64,000 bases of DNA from Sandaracinaceae bacterium (GTDB lineage Bacteria; Myxococcota_A; Polyangia; Polyangiales; JADJQN01): contig JADJQN010000001.1 of the NCBI GenBank assembly GCA_016712745.1, forward strand, positions 1,488,001-1,552,000, read 5' to 3'. This document shows positions 36,996 to 45,770 of the stretch, piece after piece (position 1 is the stretch's first letter; each line of letters opens with the position of its first letter). A model generated the notes under the pieces. The model did no database searches and was not told where the DNA came from. It saw nothing but the letters and a program-made list of their open reading frames with translations. The translations under genes were made by a program, and so were the position numbers.

Positions 36996-38252
36996 TGGTT
37001 CAGACCTCCTACCGCGTGATCAAGCTCGGCATACGCACGCCACGCGCGACGCATCAGGTCGATGCGATGCTCGCGCTGCGTGTACAAATCGTTACGCGCC
37101 AAGAGAACGCGAAAGACGTCGCTTGCACCTGAGGCAAGCAGGCGTTCCGACAGCGCAAGATTCTGCTCGGCAGCAGGAATCGCGCTTTCCTCAATCATCG
37201 AGAGCTCACGAAGCAAATGGGTCAGCGCTCGATAGGCGGCTGCGGCTTCGCGTTCAATCTCGCTGCGCCAGCGCAAGCTCATGGTCTGCAAGCTCGGCTT
37301 GGCTGCGCATCACGGCTCGGTCGGCCTGTGCGGTTCGTACGATTGGTAATGGTACCGATAGAGAAGCGCCGGCTCCATACGCCGCGCTCCGATTTCCTTG
37401 TCTCTCGCCTTCCAGCGCGACGGTCACAGGCTCGATTGCGTCTCGACGCACTCGCTGTTCGGCCGCGCGGAACCGCGCTTGTTGCGCACGCCATGCTGCG
37501 GTTTCGCGACGTCCGCGCAAAGCGCGCGTCGTTGCAGCATTGATGGTGAGCCCCTCGGGAATCTCTGGGCGAATGAGCTCTTCAATCTCGACGCTCTCGA
37601 GAGCGCCTAAATCCAGTGCTTGGCGGAAAGCTTCCTTGGCATTCTCGAGCTCGCGTTCCGATTCCTCCACGGCAGCTTGGGCAAGAGCAAGCTCACGCTG
37701 TGCGAGCACGACATCGAGACTGGTAGCGGCGCCGGCCCGGAGCCGCGCCTCGACGCTCGCGACGAAAACACGTGCGGCGTCGGCCCGATCCCGTGAGTTC
37801 GCAAGTACGTTTTGTGCTGCCGACACATCGACGTAAGCTGTAAACGCATCTCGGCGCGAATCCGCGCGGGCGATGTCCACCATCGCCGTCGCGCCTTCGA
37901 CCATATGCGAGGCTTCGGACTGCCATGCGGATCGGCTTCCCGAAAAGTCCAGAGGGACGCCGAAGGAAAGTGAGTACGTCGCGGCACTCGAGTCGGGCCC
38001 AAACAATGCACGCGCTGCCAGCACTGGATTGCCAACGACTGGCCGACGTCCAAACGCGGTATGGGCTGTGGCGACTGCGAGTTCGGCCGTTGCACGTTGG
38101 ACCCCGGGCGCACCCTCCTCGGCTTGCGCAAGCGCTGCATCGAGCGTCCAGTCGGCCGATGACGTAGTTGCGTCCGCCATAAAGAACACGGACGGCAGCA
38201 AAAGGCCCAGTAGCCCCAGCAATACCCGTGTTTTACGCGGCCTACGCGTCAT
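36992..38252 (-). pseudogene. Outer-membrane efflux channel (TolC/CzcC-like), frameshifted
   Basis: The ATG at 38252 begins a signal peptide (RVLLGLLGLLLPSVFFMADA). An outer-membrane efflux protein repeat follows, with long Ala/Glu helices. The frame stops at 37254 after ELADHELALAQRD. The same protein clearly continues in the next frame as EIEREAAAAYRALTHLLREL to 36992. Skipping one base in the stretch GCTGGCGCAGCG near 37265 joins the two into about 420 residues, the normal length. The gene is first in the efflux operon and overlaps the adaptor start. One-base insertion or sequencing error are the alternatives; without the channel the pump would not export across the outer membrane. Confidence 0.8.
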
Positions 38253-38322
38253 CGAACGCACCGTATGCAATCTGTCCCCATGCGGCGTCAAGTACCCACA
38301 ACGCTCAGGAGCCAACAGGAAA

Positions 38323-39747
38323 CTAGAGCGGATATTCCAGGGTCATGCCTAAAAACGTCACGAGTATAAGGACGAGCGGCAGGAGCACGAGGAAGATTAG
38401 GAACGTAAAGCCCATCACATCACGGGCGCGCAGCCTAAAAAGCCCTAGCACCGGGAGCATCCAGAAGGGCTGGACTAAATTGGCCAGGGCCTCGCCCAAG
38501 TCGTAGACCGCGACCGTCCAACCCAGATGCACGTGTAGCTCATGTGCGGCCTGCATGACATAGGGGGCCTCAATCACCCATTTAGATCCACCGCTCGGAA
38601 CGAACACGCCGAGCAGTGCCGAGTACATGGCCGTTAGGGCTGGAAATGTTTCTCGGTTCGACAGCTGCACAAACCAAGAGGCAATCATTTCGTTCAAGTG
38701 GGTCTTTGATACGACTGCGGCGATCCCCGCGTAAAACGGGAACTGCAAAATGATCCCCCACACGGCCGGCGTCGCCTCGCGCACGGACTTCATCAAACGA
38801 TGCGGCGTTCCGTGCAGCGCTATCCCGACAGTTAAAAACGCGAGATTGATCGTGTCGAGGGTGATGGAGGCGAGTCCGTTCTCACTTTTCCAGAAGTAAC
38901 GGGCGAGGTAGGTGGTCGCGAGCACGACGACCAGGACGCTCAATATCGGCGAGTACTCGAGCCATTCGCCCTTGGTTTTAGCTTGCACCTGCTCCTCATG
39001 CACGGCGACATCGGCGTCGAGCGAAATGCCCAGGGCCGCAGCGTTCTTGGCACGCATGCCGGTCGGCGCTGCGAAATACACGACCAATGTCACCACCAAG
39101 ATCTCGACGAAGACACTCACCAGGCTCTGCCACAGGAAGATTGTGTGCGTGAGCGGAATGACTCCGTGCGGGACCTGGCCATCACCCTCGATGATGGTGC
39201 GTATCGCCGGCTGCAAAGCGGAAGGCGTTGCCATCTGCAGCGCGGCAGATCCACTCAAGCCTTGCGCCCAAACACTTCCAAGGCCCAAGAACGCGGACGC
39301 TGCGAGCGCGCGGTAATCTGCTGCCTGCACGCGACGCGCGACTTCTTTGGCGAGCATCGCGCTGAACATCAAGCCAAATCCCCAGTTGAACCAGGACGAG
39401 ACCATCGCGATGAACGCGACAAAGGCGACCGCCGTTCGCGCACCCTTGGGAATCGATGCGAGCCGCTCGATCAGGCGATGTACAGGACGTGTTGTGGCAA
39501 GCACGTAGCCAGTAATCACGACAAGCGCCATCTGCAGCGTGAAGGGAAGCAACTCCCAAAAACCCTTCCCCCAAATCTCGACGACATCGAGTGTGCGCAC
39601 CTCAGGACGCACGGACGCTGCGACCACAACGATCACGGTGCCGATCAAAGCAAAGACAAATGCGTCCGGGATGGTTCGCTCAGCCCAGCGCGTAAACGCC
39701 GCTGCGACGCGCTCAAGGCGGGTTGGGTTTTCGAGATCCGCAGCCAC
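38323..39747 (-). CDS. Short-chain fatty acid transporter, AtoE family
   Basis: 474 residues from GTG 39747, which has AAGG eight bases upstream; a longer frame to 39948 overlaps the divergent gene and is not family-like. AtoE-type permease: TRWAERTIPDAFVFALIGT at the start, then about 12 hydrophobic segments with SSWFNWGFGLMFSAMLA, GLGSVWAQGLSGSAALQMAT and FVPSGGSKWVIEAPY. It would import acetoacetate or butyrate-like acids, which fits the ethylmalonyl-CoA pathway at the start of the window. It lies 70 bases upstream of the tolC-like gene on the same strand, with no evident terminator between. Confidence 0.88.
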   Translation of the reverse strand: MAADLENPTRLERVAAAFTRWAERTIPDAFVFALIGTVIVVVAASVRPEVRTLDVVEIWGKGFWELLPFTLQMALVVITGYVLATTRPVHRLIERLASIPKGARTAVAFVAFIAMVSSWFNWGFGLMFSAMLAKEVARRVQAADYRALAASAFLGLGSVWAQGLSGSAALQMATPSALQPAIRTIIEGDGQVPHGVIPLTHTIFLWQSLVSVFVEILVVTLVVYFAAPTGMRAKNAAALGISLDADVAVHEEQVQAKTKGEWLEYSPILSVLVVVLATTYLARYFWKSENGLASITLDTINLAFLTVGIALHGTPHRLMKSVREATPAVWGIILQFPFYAGIAAVVSKTHLNEMIASWFVQLSNRETFPALTAMYSALLGVFVPSGGSKWVIEAPYVMQAAHELHVHLGWTVAVYDLGEALANLVQPFWMLPVLGLFRLRARDVMGFTFLIFLVLLPLVLILVTFLGMTLEYPL

Positions 39748-39810
39748 GGCGCGCACCTTATCAAGCTGCCTTGCACTGTGCACGGCGCTGCGTGCAAACT
39801 GCCGGCGCCC

Positions 39811-41076
39811 ATGGGTTTGCATCTCCATCTCGAAGGCCGCGCTTCCCCGGCACATAACGATTTGCTCGAGGAAATAGCGCGCTTCATCCCATCGCAGGGA
39901 ATGACGCCGCTCGCACACCTCGAACGCGCTGTGTCCGAGGACGGCCACCCGTCACTCATGGTCGCCCTGCACCCGGCGGCCGAAGACGTGGAGCTTGTGG
40001 TGCATGGGCTCGCGGTGAGGGCGACGGCGAAGACCTCGACCGCTGGGCCCGGCTACCACCGCCACGTATGCGATCTGCTTCGACGCATCGGCGAGACGTT
40101 TGCGATTTCGTGGACCCGCGGAAACGCAGCTGACGATTCCGAGTATTTCTTCACAAGCGATCACGACGAGCTCGAACGCCAAACAGCACAGTGGCTTTCT
40201 GAAACCGCCACGCAAATCATTGCCATGCACGAGGCGGGCGCAACGCAGATGGCATTGTCGATGCCGACGTCGCACGCGTTCCAACACAATCAAGTCGTTG
40301 CAACACCGCTTGGACCGCGTGACCTTGCCTGGCTGCGCGCCGTGGAGCAGAACGGCCGAGCCGGCTTCGACATCTTTCCGTGGGCGGAGCTCGGAATGGG
40401 CGCCGGCTATTCACTTGGACGCGCGCTCTCTTTGATGTGGACCGACGTTCGCTGGCGCACGCCGGTTTCCGAGGACGAAACTTCGTTGCTCGAGGAAGTC
40501 GTTCGCGCGCTTGAAGCCGCCTACCGCGCGGATCCCAAACGCGAGTATCCCTGGAATGAGTGGGCGGAGATTCTCGCGTTCCTTGGCAAGGAATCGCTTC
40601 TCGCAACGCGCGCGCAACTGAAAGCCTCGACCGCTAAGCGTGGCGAACCCATTGGCTATCGGCGCGGCGACGTCGTCACGCACCTTTCCGGCGGTTGGAG
40701 CGTACGCCTTCCCGGCGATTTCGCGGAGACGTGGGACGCTCAAGGAACGTTCTGCGCCTGGGATGGGACGCGAACCGTATGGTTTACATCGGTCTCCTAC
40801 ACGCCGGCCGGCGATCCCAATCCTTCCATCGAAGAGACGCTGGCTGGCTTGCCGCCTCTGCCCGGCGAGACGCTGACCGAAACTGAAGGTCGTGTTCTGC
40901 GTCGCGCCTCGTTTACGGAAGGCAGCGAGGGCGATCAAACTTTCAAACAGCTCAACGCTTACGTCGGCTTCTCGGGCCAGGCGGGGATCGCAACGATTTG
41001 CTTCGAAGATCCTGACGATCAGGAATGGGCCCTCTCTACGTGGCGCAGCATTCTGCGCACAGAAGCCGGTCGTTGA
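39811..41076 (+). CDS. Hypothetical protein, possibly two-domain, cytosolic
   Basis: 421 residues from the ATG at 39811. No signal peptide or membrane segment is seen. The first 300 residues are acidic and mixed alpha/beta (HTS-like fragments absent). The C-terminal 130 residues (GGWSVRLPGDFAETWDAQG, FCAWDGTRTVWFTSVSY) look like a compact beta-rich domain. I do not recognise a family. It is divergent from the AtoE gene and followed after 31 bases by a lipoprotein gene and then hisC on the same strand. Confidence 0.7.
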   Translation: MGLHLHLEGRASPAHNDLLEEIARFIPSQGMTPLAHLERAVSEDGHPSLMVALHPAAEDVELVVHGLAVRATAKTSTAGPGYHRHVCDLLRRIGETFAISWTRGNAADDSEYFFTSDHDELERQTAQWLSETATQIIAMHEAGATQMALSMPTSHAFQHNQVVATPLGPRDLAWLRAVEQNGRAGFDIFPWAELGMGAGYSLGRALSLMWTDVRWRTPVSEDETSLLEEVVRALEAAYRADPKREYPWNEWAEILAFLGKESLLATRAQLKASTAKRGEPIGYRRGDVVTHLSGGWSVRLPGDFAETWDAQGTFCAWDGTRTVWFTSVSYTPAGDPNPSIEETLAGLPPLPGETLTETEGRVLRRASFTEGSEGDQTFKQLNAYVGFSGQAGIATICFEDPDDQEWALSTWRSILRTEAGR

Positions 41077-41107
41077 ACCGGAGCTCGCCCTACTCTATCG
41101 TGTGCGA

Positions 41108-41701
41108 GTGAAACGATTTACTGCGGCGTTGGTTTTCGGCTTAGTGCTTTTTGGATGCGGAGGGTCGGTGCCTCCGCGCTATGTGCTCGAGCGCGACGTC
41201 GGCGACTTTCGCTATCGTCGCTATCAGCATGTGCTCGATATCGAAGTGCCCATCGAAGGCAATGCGGCGCAGGGTCACACGGCAAGCTACATAAGGCGCG
41301 ACCCCAACGATCAAACGTCCATCGCCACTGCCTTTGTGACCGTCTACGCGCACGCCGCAAGTCTTGCTGCGGAAGTCGCCGACTCGTTGCGTAGCTTGAA
41401 TAGTTACGAGATGTCTGTGCAGGACGCAGGCGCCGGCTACGCGTGGATGCTGCAAGGCGCCTCGGGTGACAAATGGCTGCTCTGGGTTTCACGCGAACGC
41501 GTCGTTAAGGTCGGCGCACCGCCCGGTGAGGATGTGCCGGAGGATCTGGTCGATGCCTACATGAGCTTGTACCCCAGCGACCTTGATGAGCATGGCCGCG
41601 CGCGCGAGGGCACGGAGAGCGCCGGTACCTCACATCGGGCAAGCGAGGAAGCAGGCGGCGAGGAGTTACCTGCAAGTCTTCGCGAAGGCGCTCCGCGATG
41701 A
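41108..41701 (+). CDS. Hypothetical lipoprotein upstream of hisC
   Basis: 197 residues from GTG 41108. A short signal ends in LVLFGCGGS, a good lipobox, so lipid attachment at Cys18 is likely. The mature part is mixed alpha/beta with no recognised domain and ends in an Arg/Glu/Gly-rich tail. The stop overlaps the hisC start (ATGA), so translation is coupled, although a functional link to histidine synthesis is unlikely. Confidence 0.7.
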   Translation: MKRFTAALVFGLVLFGCGGSVPPRYVLERDVGDFRYRRYQHVLDIEVPIEGNAAQGHTASYIRRDPNDQTSIATAFVTVYAHAASLAAEVADSLRSLNSYEMSVQDAGAGYAWMLQGASGDKWLLWVSRERVVKVGAPPGEDVPEDLVDAYMSLYPSDLDEHGRAREGTESAGTSHRASEEAGGEELPASLREGAPR

Positions 41702-42783
41702 GCTTGCTCGATCTTGTTCGTCCATCACTTCGCGATGTTGCCGCCTATGCGGTGCCGTCCGATCGCGCGATGGTCAAGCTCGACGCAAACGAAAGCGCAT
41801 GTCCGCTCTCCGAGGAAGCTCGGCGGAAACTGGGCGACGCATTGGCCGCGGTGGATGGTCGTCGCTACCCCGACCCGCGTGCCGAGAAAGTTCGCGCGCT
41901 CGTCGCAAAGCAGCTCGGCGCTAGGCCCGAAGAGCTTGTCCTTGGATCCGGTTCGGATGAAATCATCGCTTTGCTTTCCACCGCGCTCAGTGCACCGCGC
42001 GCGGGGAGCACGACGTCTTGCATACTCGTTCCCACACCCACTTTCGTCATGTACAAAGTCACCGCCACAGCACACGGCATGCGCACCGTCGAGGTCCCGC
42101 TGACGCGCGACTTCGAGCTCGACGTCCCCGCGATGCAGACCTCGATCACGGCAGAGCGGCCACACATTGTGTACTTTGCGACGCCGAATAATCCCACTGG
42201 CAACGCGTACGACCAAGCCTCCATGCAGACGTTGATTCGGGCCAACGTCGACACGCTATTCGTGATCGACGAAGCCTACGCCGCCTATCAGGGGTTTTCG
42301 CTGGCCAGCTGGTTCGACGATTTTCCGAACCTGGCAATCATGGGCACGCTCTCCAAAGTCGGCTTCGCAGCTGCACGCGTGGGCTGGATTCGCTTGCCAC
42401 TTTCTCTCGCACAAGAAGTGGACAAGGCGCGTCAGCCATTCAACTTGAACGCCTATGCCCAGGTCGTAGCAGAGCTCGCGCTCACTGAGTTCGCGCCAGA
42501 AATCGGGCAGCACATCAAAGTTCTGACGCAAGAACGAGAGCGCCTAATGACAGGGCTGCTCTCGCTTCCAAATATCTCGCCCTATCAGAGCGCCGCGAAT
42601 TTCATCTTCGCCGAAACGGTCCACGACGCGGACCGCGTGCAGCACTCGCTAAAGGGCCACGGGATTCTCATCCGCAGCTTTCACAAGCACGGCGGCGTGC
42701 TCAGCAACAAAGTACGCATCACCGTAGGAACGCCCTCAGAAAACGAGCGCCTTCTTCAAGCGCTACCCATCGCCCTACGCTGA
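41698..42783 (+). CDS. hisC: Histidinol-phosphate aminotransferase
   Basis: 361 residues, class II PLP aminotransferase that forms L-histidinol phosphate from imidazole acetol phosphate. Visible are VKLDANESACPLS at the N-terminus, LGSGSDEII, the substrate/PLP segment FATPNNPTGN, FVIDEAYAAYQ, the PLP Lys in GTLSKVGFAAARVGW, and the C-terminal LIRSFHKHGGVLSNKVRITVGT. No other his gene is in the window, so it may also serve tyrosine or phenylalanine transamination. It is the last gene before a repeat-rich non-coding island. Confidence 0.92.
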   Translation: MSLLDLVRPSLRDVAAYAVPSDRAMVKLDANESACPLSEEARRKLGDALAAVDGRRYPDPRAEKVRALVAKQLGARPEELVLGSGSDEIIALLSTALSAPRAGSTTSCILVPTPTFVMYKVTATAHGMRTVEVPLTRDFELDVPAMQTSITAERPHIVYFATPNNPTGNAYDQASMQTLIRANVDTLFVIDEAYAAYQGFSLASWFDDFPNLAIMGTLSKVGFAAARVGWIRLPLSLAQEVDKARQPFNLNAYAQVVAELALTEFAPEIGQHIKVLTQERERLMTGLLSLPNISPYQSAANFIFAETVHDADRVQHSLKGHGILIRSFHKHGGVLSNKVRITVGTPSENERLLQALPIALR

Positions 42784-42815
42784 ACGTTCGCGCACGCGCC
42801 GAGCCCAAATCGAGA

Positions 42816-42893
42816 ACGCAGGCGCAAACGCAAACGCAAGCGCAAGCGCAAGCGCAAACGCAAACGCAAACGCAAACGCAAGCGCAAGCGCAA
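42816..42893. repeat. Hexanucleotide repeat (GCAAAC/GCAAGC units) after hisC
   Basis: About 13 units of six bases alternating GCAAAC and GCAAGC. It opens the 684-base gene-free stretch 42784-43467. Reading frames through it are artefacts of the period of six (for example a Cys/Val/Ala-only frame on the minus strand). It is the same kind of simple repeat as in the DUF2339 gene but not coding. Confidence 0.8.
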
Positions 42894-42963
42894 CAGTACG
42901 CGGCCGGCCAATCGCAAGTTCGCCAAGTGCGTAACGCGTGCGCAGCACGCCAGCGCGAATAAT

Positions 42964-43097
42964 GGGGACGTTCCCCTTTTTCACTCAGCAGGTTGAACGG
43001 AGAGCTGCCGAAAAGGGGAACGTCCCCTTTTCCGCACTTTTTCACTCAGCAGGTTGAACGGAGAGCTGCCGAAAAGGGGAACGTCCCCTTTTCCGCA
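42964..43097. repeat. REP-like palindrome cluster with two exact 61-bp tandem copies
   Basis: A 61-base unit starting CTTTTTCACTCAGCAGG is repeated exactly at 42976-43036 and 43037-43097. Each ends in a hairpin of AAAAGGGGA, loop ACG, TCCCCTTTT (9-bp perfect stem), and an inverted version GGGGACGTTCCCC precedes the first unit at 42964. The same hairpin recurs at 49776-49886. The size and GC-stem fit REP elements, which may have been spread by a RAYT. It can also end transcription from hisC. Confidence 0.75.
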
Positions 43098-43152
43098 GCG
43101 GGTTTGCAATGCGCAGATGGTCTATAGCGAAGAGAAGATGTGCACTAGCGGT

Positions 43153-43327
43153 CGGGCGAGAGGGGATGCGCGTAAGGGGCGTCTCGAATGCCAAGTGGCA
43201 AAGCTGGGAACCGCGCGCCACTTGGCATGAGAGCCGAGGGAGTCCTTGCCCGCGCCACCGGCCGCAAGCCTCTCAGGCGGGGATTTGCAAGGACTCCCGT
43301 CCCCTGTAGCGCGTCCCCTCTCGCCCG
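43153..43327. other. Structured multi-stem element (three nested stems), candidate RNA or REP-derived structure
   Basis: A 19-bp outer stem pairs 43153-43171 with 43309-43327 (one G-U). Inside it are a perfect 12-bp hairpin (43188-43199 with 43217-43228) and a perfect 12-bp hairpin (43238-43249 with 43287-43298). The result is a closed three-way structure of 175 bases, equally possible in DNA or in RNA from either strand. It has no good protein frame. Family and function are unknown. Confidence 0.6.
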
Positions 43328-43436
43328 GCCGCGTAGCTCGCCGTTCTGATACGAGGAGCACGTCCCCTCTCGCCCGGCCGCGTAGCTGGCCTTCTGATAC
43401 GAGGAGCACGTCCCCACTTCCGGCCGCGTATCGTTT
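43312..43436. repeat. Tandem repeat of 48-49 bp, two full units and a partial third
   Basis: Units starting CGTCCCC begin at 43312, 43361 and 43409. The first two share CGTCCCCTCTCGCCCGGCC and TTCTGATACGAGGAGCA; the third decays after CGTCCCC and resumes with CCGGCCGCGTA. The first unit provides the 3' arm of the structured element at 43153-43327. The repeats have no unique spacers, so this is not a CRISPR array. Confidence 0.7.
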
Positions 43437-43467
43437 CGTGCGTAATTGAACGCGCGCGCGACGGTGG

Positions 43468-45120
43468 TTAGCTTTCGCCGAGGCCGGTCGGCGAGGTCGG
43501 GTATTCGCTGCTGATGTTGCCGACGAGCGACGCGCGCGGCGGAATGATTGCGCCGAACCACTCGAAGAACTGCATCATGCAGGCCTTTCGCTTGGGCGAC
43601 AGGTAATCGAAATTCTGACCGCGGTCGCTGATCTCCCAGAACTCGCCCGAATGCACTGCCAAGAGCTCGTCACGAATGGATGCGAGGCGCTCGGGCTTCT
43701 CGTTTGCCATGTCTTTGTAGACCTCACGCGCAAGGGCCTCGTCGCCCTTCCAAAGATAGTAGGTCGCCAGCTTCACTTGCGCCTTGCGCACGCCACGCAG
43801 GCTCGCCTCTTGAACCTCGGACACACTTTCACGATCGACTTGCAGGAAAATGCGAAGCAGCTCTCGCGATGCGTTGCTCTTACGGTCAAACGCGAGCTCG
43901 TTGAGCGTGCACAAATCGTAAGCCACCGTCTCGAGAATGAACGGCTGCTTCTGATCGAATGAGATGCGTCCGTAGTACTTGAAGTAGCGTGCAATCTCCG
44001 TCGCACGCGCGCCGTTCTGCTCGTCGAGGAGATTCTCGGCCAGCAAGCGATACTGGTTGAGCACGTTGTAAGCCGTACGAACGTCACGCGCATTGATCGT
44101 CGCGCGCAGATAGGTATTGAAGAACTTGATCACCAGATCAAAGAGCTCAGGATGCCCTTCTTTAATGGCAAGCTCGGCTATACGGCGCGAGTTGATCGCG
44201 ACCACGTAGTTGATGTCGCGCTGACGATTGAGCGCCTCGGTGTAGAGCGTCTGATACTGCCTCAAAACCTTCATTTCGAACCAGATTCGGCGCGAAGAAA
44301 CCTCGTCCAGGACCTCAGGCGCCATCGACACGAAATCCGGGTTGTGCGCGAGCTGGCCATCGACGCGAAACCATTCCTCGCTCAGGCCTTTGCGAATGGC
44401 AAGATAGTCTGACGTCAACGCGAACAAGGCATCGACGCTCGCCATTGAAATGCCGTTGTCCTTGTTCTCCATCGCATTGAGTGCGACATCGGCAAGCTGC
44501 TCGACTCCGCGCACCGCCTCGTGCTGCGCGCGCGCGATGTTGCCGCCTTTCTTAATCACATCCAGGGTGTGCGTCCGGATGCGCTCGACAATGGTCACCG
44601 GATTCAAGAAGTGAAAGACAAACGCAAAGTAAGGCAAAAGGATGAGCAGGCAGATGGTGAGCATCGCCATCGAAACGCCGATGCCGATATAGGGAACGAA
44701 CGCGCCGGGGAGCACGTGTCCCGTCGAATCGACCTGATAATCGAACGTGAGTGTCACCCACAGGCACTGCAGACCCGTGATGACGAAAAAACCCATAACG
44801 TAGAAATTGATCGGCTCTGCGACGAAGAGCTCCGTGATGCGGTGTGTGTAGCGGTTACTCGCTAGCTCGACGACGATGGCTACCACCGTAATCGCTATCG
44901 CCAACACTGCCGCAACGACTTCTCCCGCGTTGGAAAGCGTGTTCGACGCCGACTGCGGATTGGGATGAGTAATCAGCTGCCCCATGCGAGCGAGACCGCC
45001 GGCACCCCAAGCATCGGCAACGAACGCGAGCGTAAAGAACGCAAACGCCACCCCAAGCAGCAACGAAAAAGGAAGGAGCCAAATTCGAAAGAGGCTGGGT
45101 TTGTGCGCGTCTTTGGGCAT
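43468..45120 (-). CDS. DUF2254-like membrane protein
   Basis: 550 residues with four N-terminal hydrophobic segments (about 12-35, 68-90, 105-125, 147-172), then a long soluble helical part with repeated TPR-like features (ATYYLWKGDEALAREVYKDMA). The membrane layout with a gap that reads SNTLSNAGEVVAAVLAIAITVVAIVVE matches DUF2254 predicted membrane proteins. Function is unknown. It is a single minus-strand gene that ends against the repeat island. Confidence 0.65.
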   Translation of the reverse strand: MPKDAHKPSLFRIWLLPFSLLLGVAFAFFTLAFVADAWGAGGLARMGQLITHPNPQSASNTLSNAGEVVAAVLAIAITVVAIVVELASNRYTHRITELFVAEPINFYVMGFFVITGLQCLWVTLTFDYQVDSTGHVLPGAFVPYIGIGVSMAMLTICLLILLPYFAFVFHFLNPVTIVERIRTHTLDVIKKGGNIARAQHEAVRGVEQLADVALNAMENKDNGISMASVDALFALTSDYLAIRKGLSEEWFRVDGQLAHNPDFVSMAPEVLDEVSSRRIWFEMKVLRQYQTLYTEALNRQRDINYVVAINSRRIAELAIKEGHPELFDLVIKFFNTYLRATINARDVRTAYNVLNQYRLLAENLLDEQNGARATEIARYFKYYGRISFDQKQPFILETVAYDLCTLNELAFDRKSNASRELLRIFLQVDRESVSEVQEASLRGVRKAQVKLATYYLWKGDEALAREVYKDMANEKPERLASIRDELLAVHSGEFWEISDRGQNFDYLSPKRKACMMQFFEWFGAIIPPRASLVGNISSEYPTSPTGLGES

Positions 45121-45212
45121 CTTTCGGCAAAGCGTACATGACCTACCGCATGGACGTCGACGACTGCTGGTCGACGGGGGACGCGCATAGGGCTAGGCTT
45201 TCCTAGCTCTCC

Positions 45213-45770
45213 ATGAGTCAGGTCAAAGGCAGCGCGATAACCACGCGCATCAAGTACATCCGCGAAAGCTTCGGCGAGCCCGGCTATCGTCGACTCCGTG
45301 ATGCACTGAACCCTGAGAGTCGCGCGGTTATCGAATCACGCGTCATGCCCCATGCCTGGGTGCCCTACTCCGCGTTCATCGATTTGAACGTCATGGCCGA
45401 TCAACTTTTTGGTACTGGCGATTTGTCGCTTTGCTACCAGATGGGGCGCTACGGCGCCGAGATCAACCTTCCAACTCTCTATCGAATATTCTACAAATTC
45501 GGCACGCCGCATTTCATTTTTCACAAAGCAGCTCGCCTTTGGGAAATGCACTACGACTCGGGCCGTCTTGTTCCGCTCTCTTCTGGTCCGACTTCGCTTC
45601 GCATTCGCATCGAAGAATTCTCCGAGCCTCATCGCGCACATTGTCTGAGCGTGCTTGGCTGGGCCACGAAGTCGGTCGAGATGTCGGGTGCCGACGTCAC
45701 GAACAGCGTCGAGACCCTATGCCGAACGCGCGGCGACGAGGCTTGCGAGATGAGCTTGTCGTGGGAGTAG
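45213..45770 (+). CDS. TIGR02265/DUF2378 family protein (Myxococcales-restricted)
   Basis: 185 residues. The pattern SAITTRIKYIRESFGEPGYRRL at the start, then WVPYSAFIDLNVMADQLFG and YQMGRYGAEINLPTLYRIFY, matches the TIGR02265 family found almost only in myxobacteria. The C-terminal half (AARLWEMHYDSGRL ... GDEACEMSLSWE) resembles V4R/heme-NO-binding-like small-ligand domains. Role unknown; probably a cytosolic sensor. The downstream gene overlaps its end. Confidence 0.7.
   Translation: MSQVKGSAITTRIKYIRESFGEPGYRRLRDALNPESRAVIESRVMPHAWVPYSAFIDLNVMADQLFGTGDLSLCYQMGRYGAEINLPTLYRIFYKFGTPHFIFHKAARLWEMHYDSGRLVPLSSGPTSLRIRIEEFSEPHRAHCLSVLGWATKSVEMSGADVTNSVETLCRTRGDEACEMSLSWE

Noticed and set aside
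36866..37836. Plus-strand reading frames opposite the adaptor and channel genes
   Set aside because: They are shadows of the RND operon with no domain features.
42719..43045. Cys/Val/Ala-repeat minus-strand protein after hisC
   Set aside because: It comes only from the GCAAAC/GCAAGC repeat and overlaps the hisC end; no codon or start support.
43312..43436. Possible CRISPR array
   Set aside because: The units are directly adjacent with 48-49 bp periods and no unique spacers; no cas gene is nearby.
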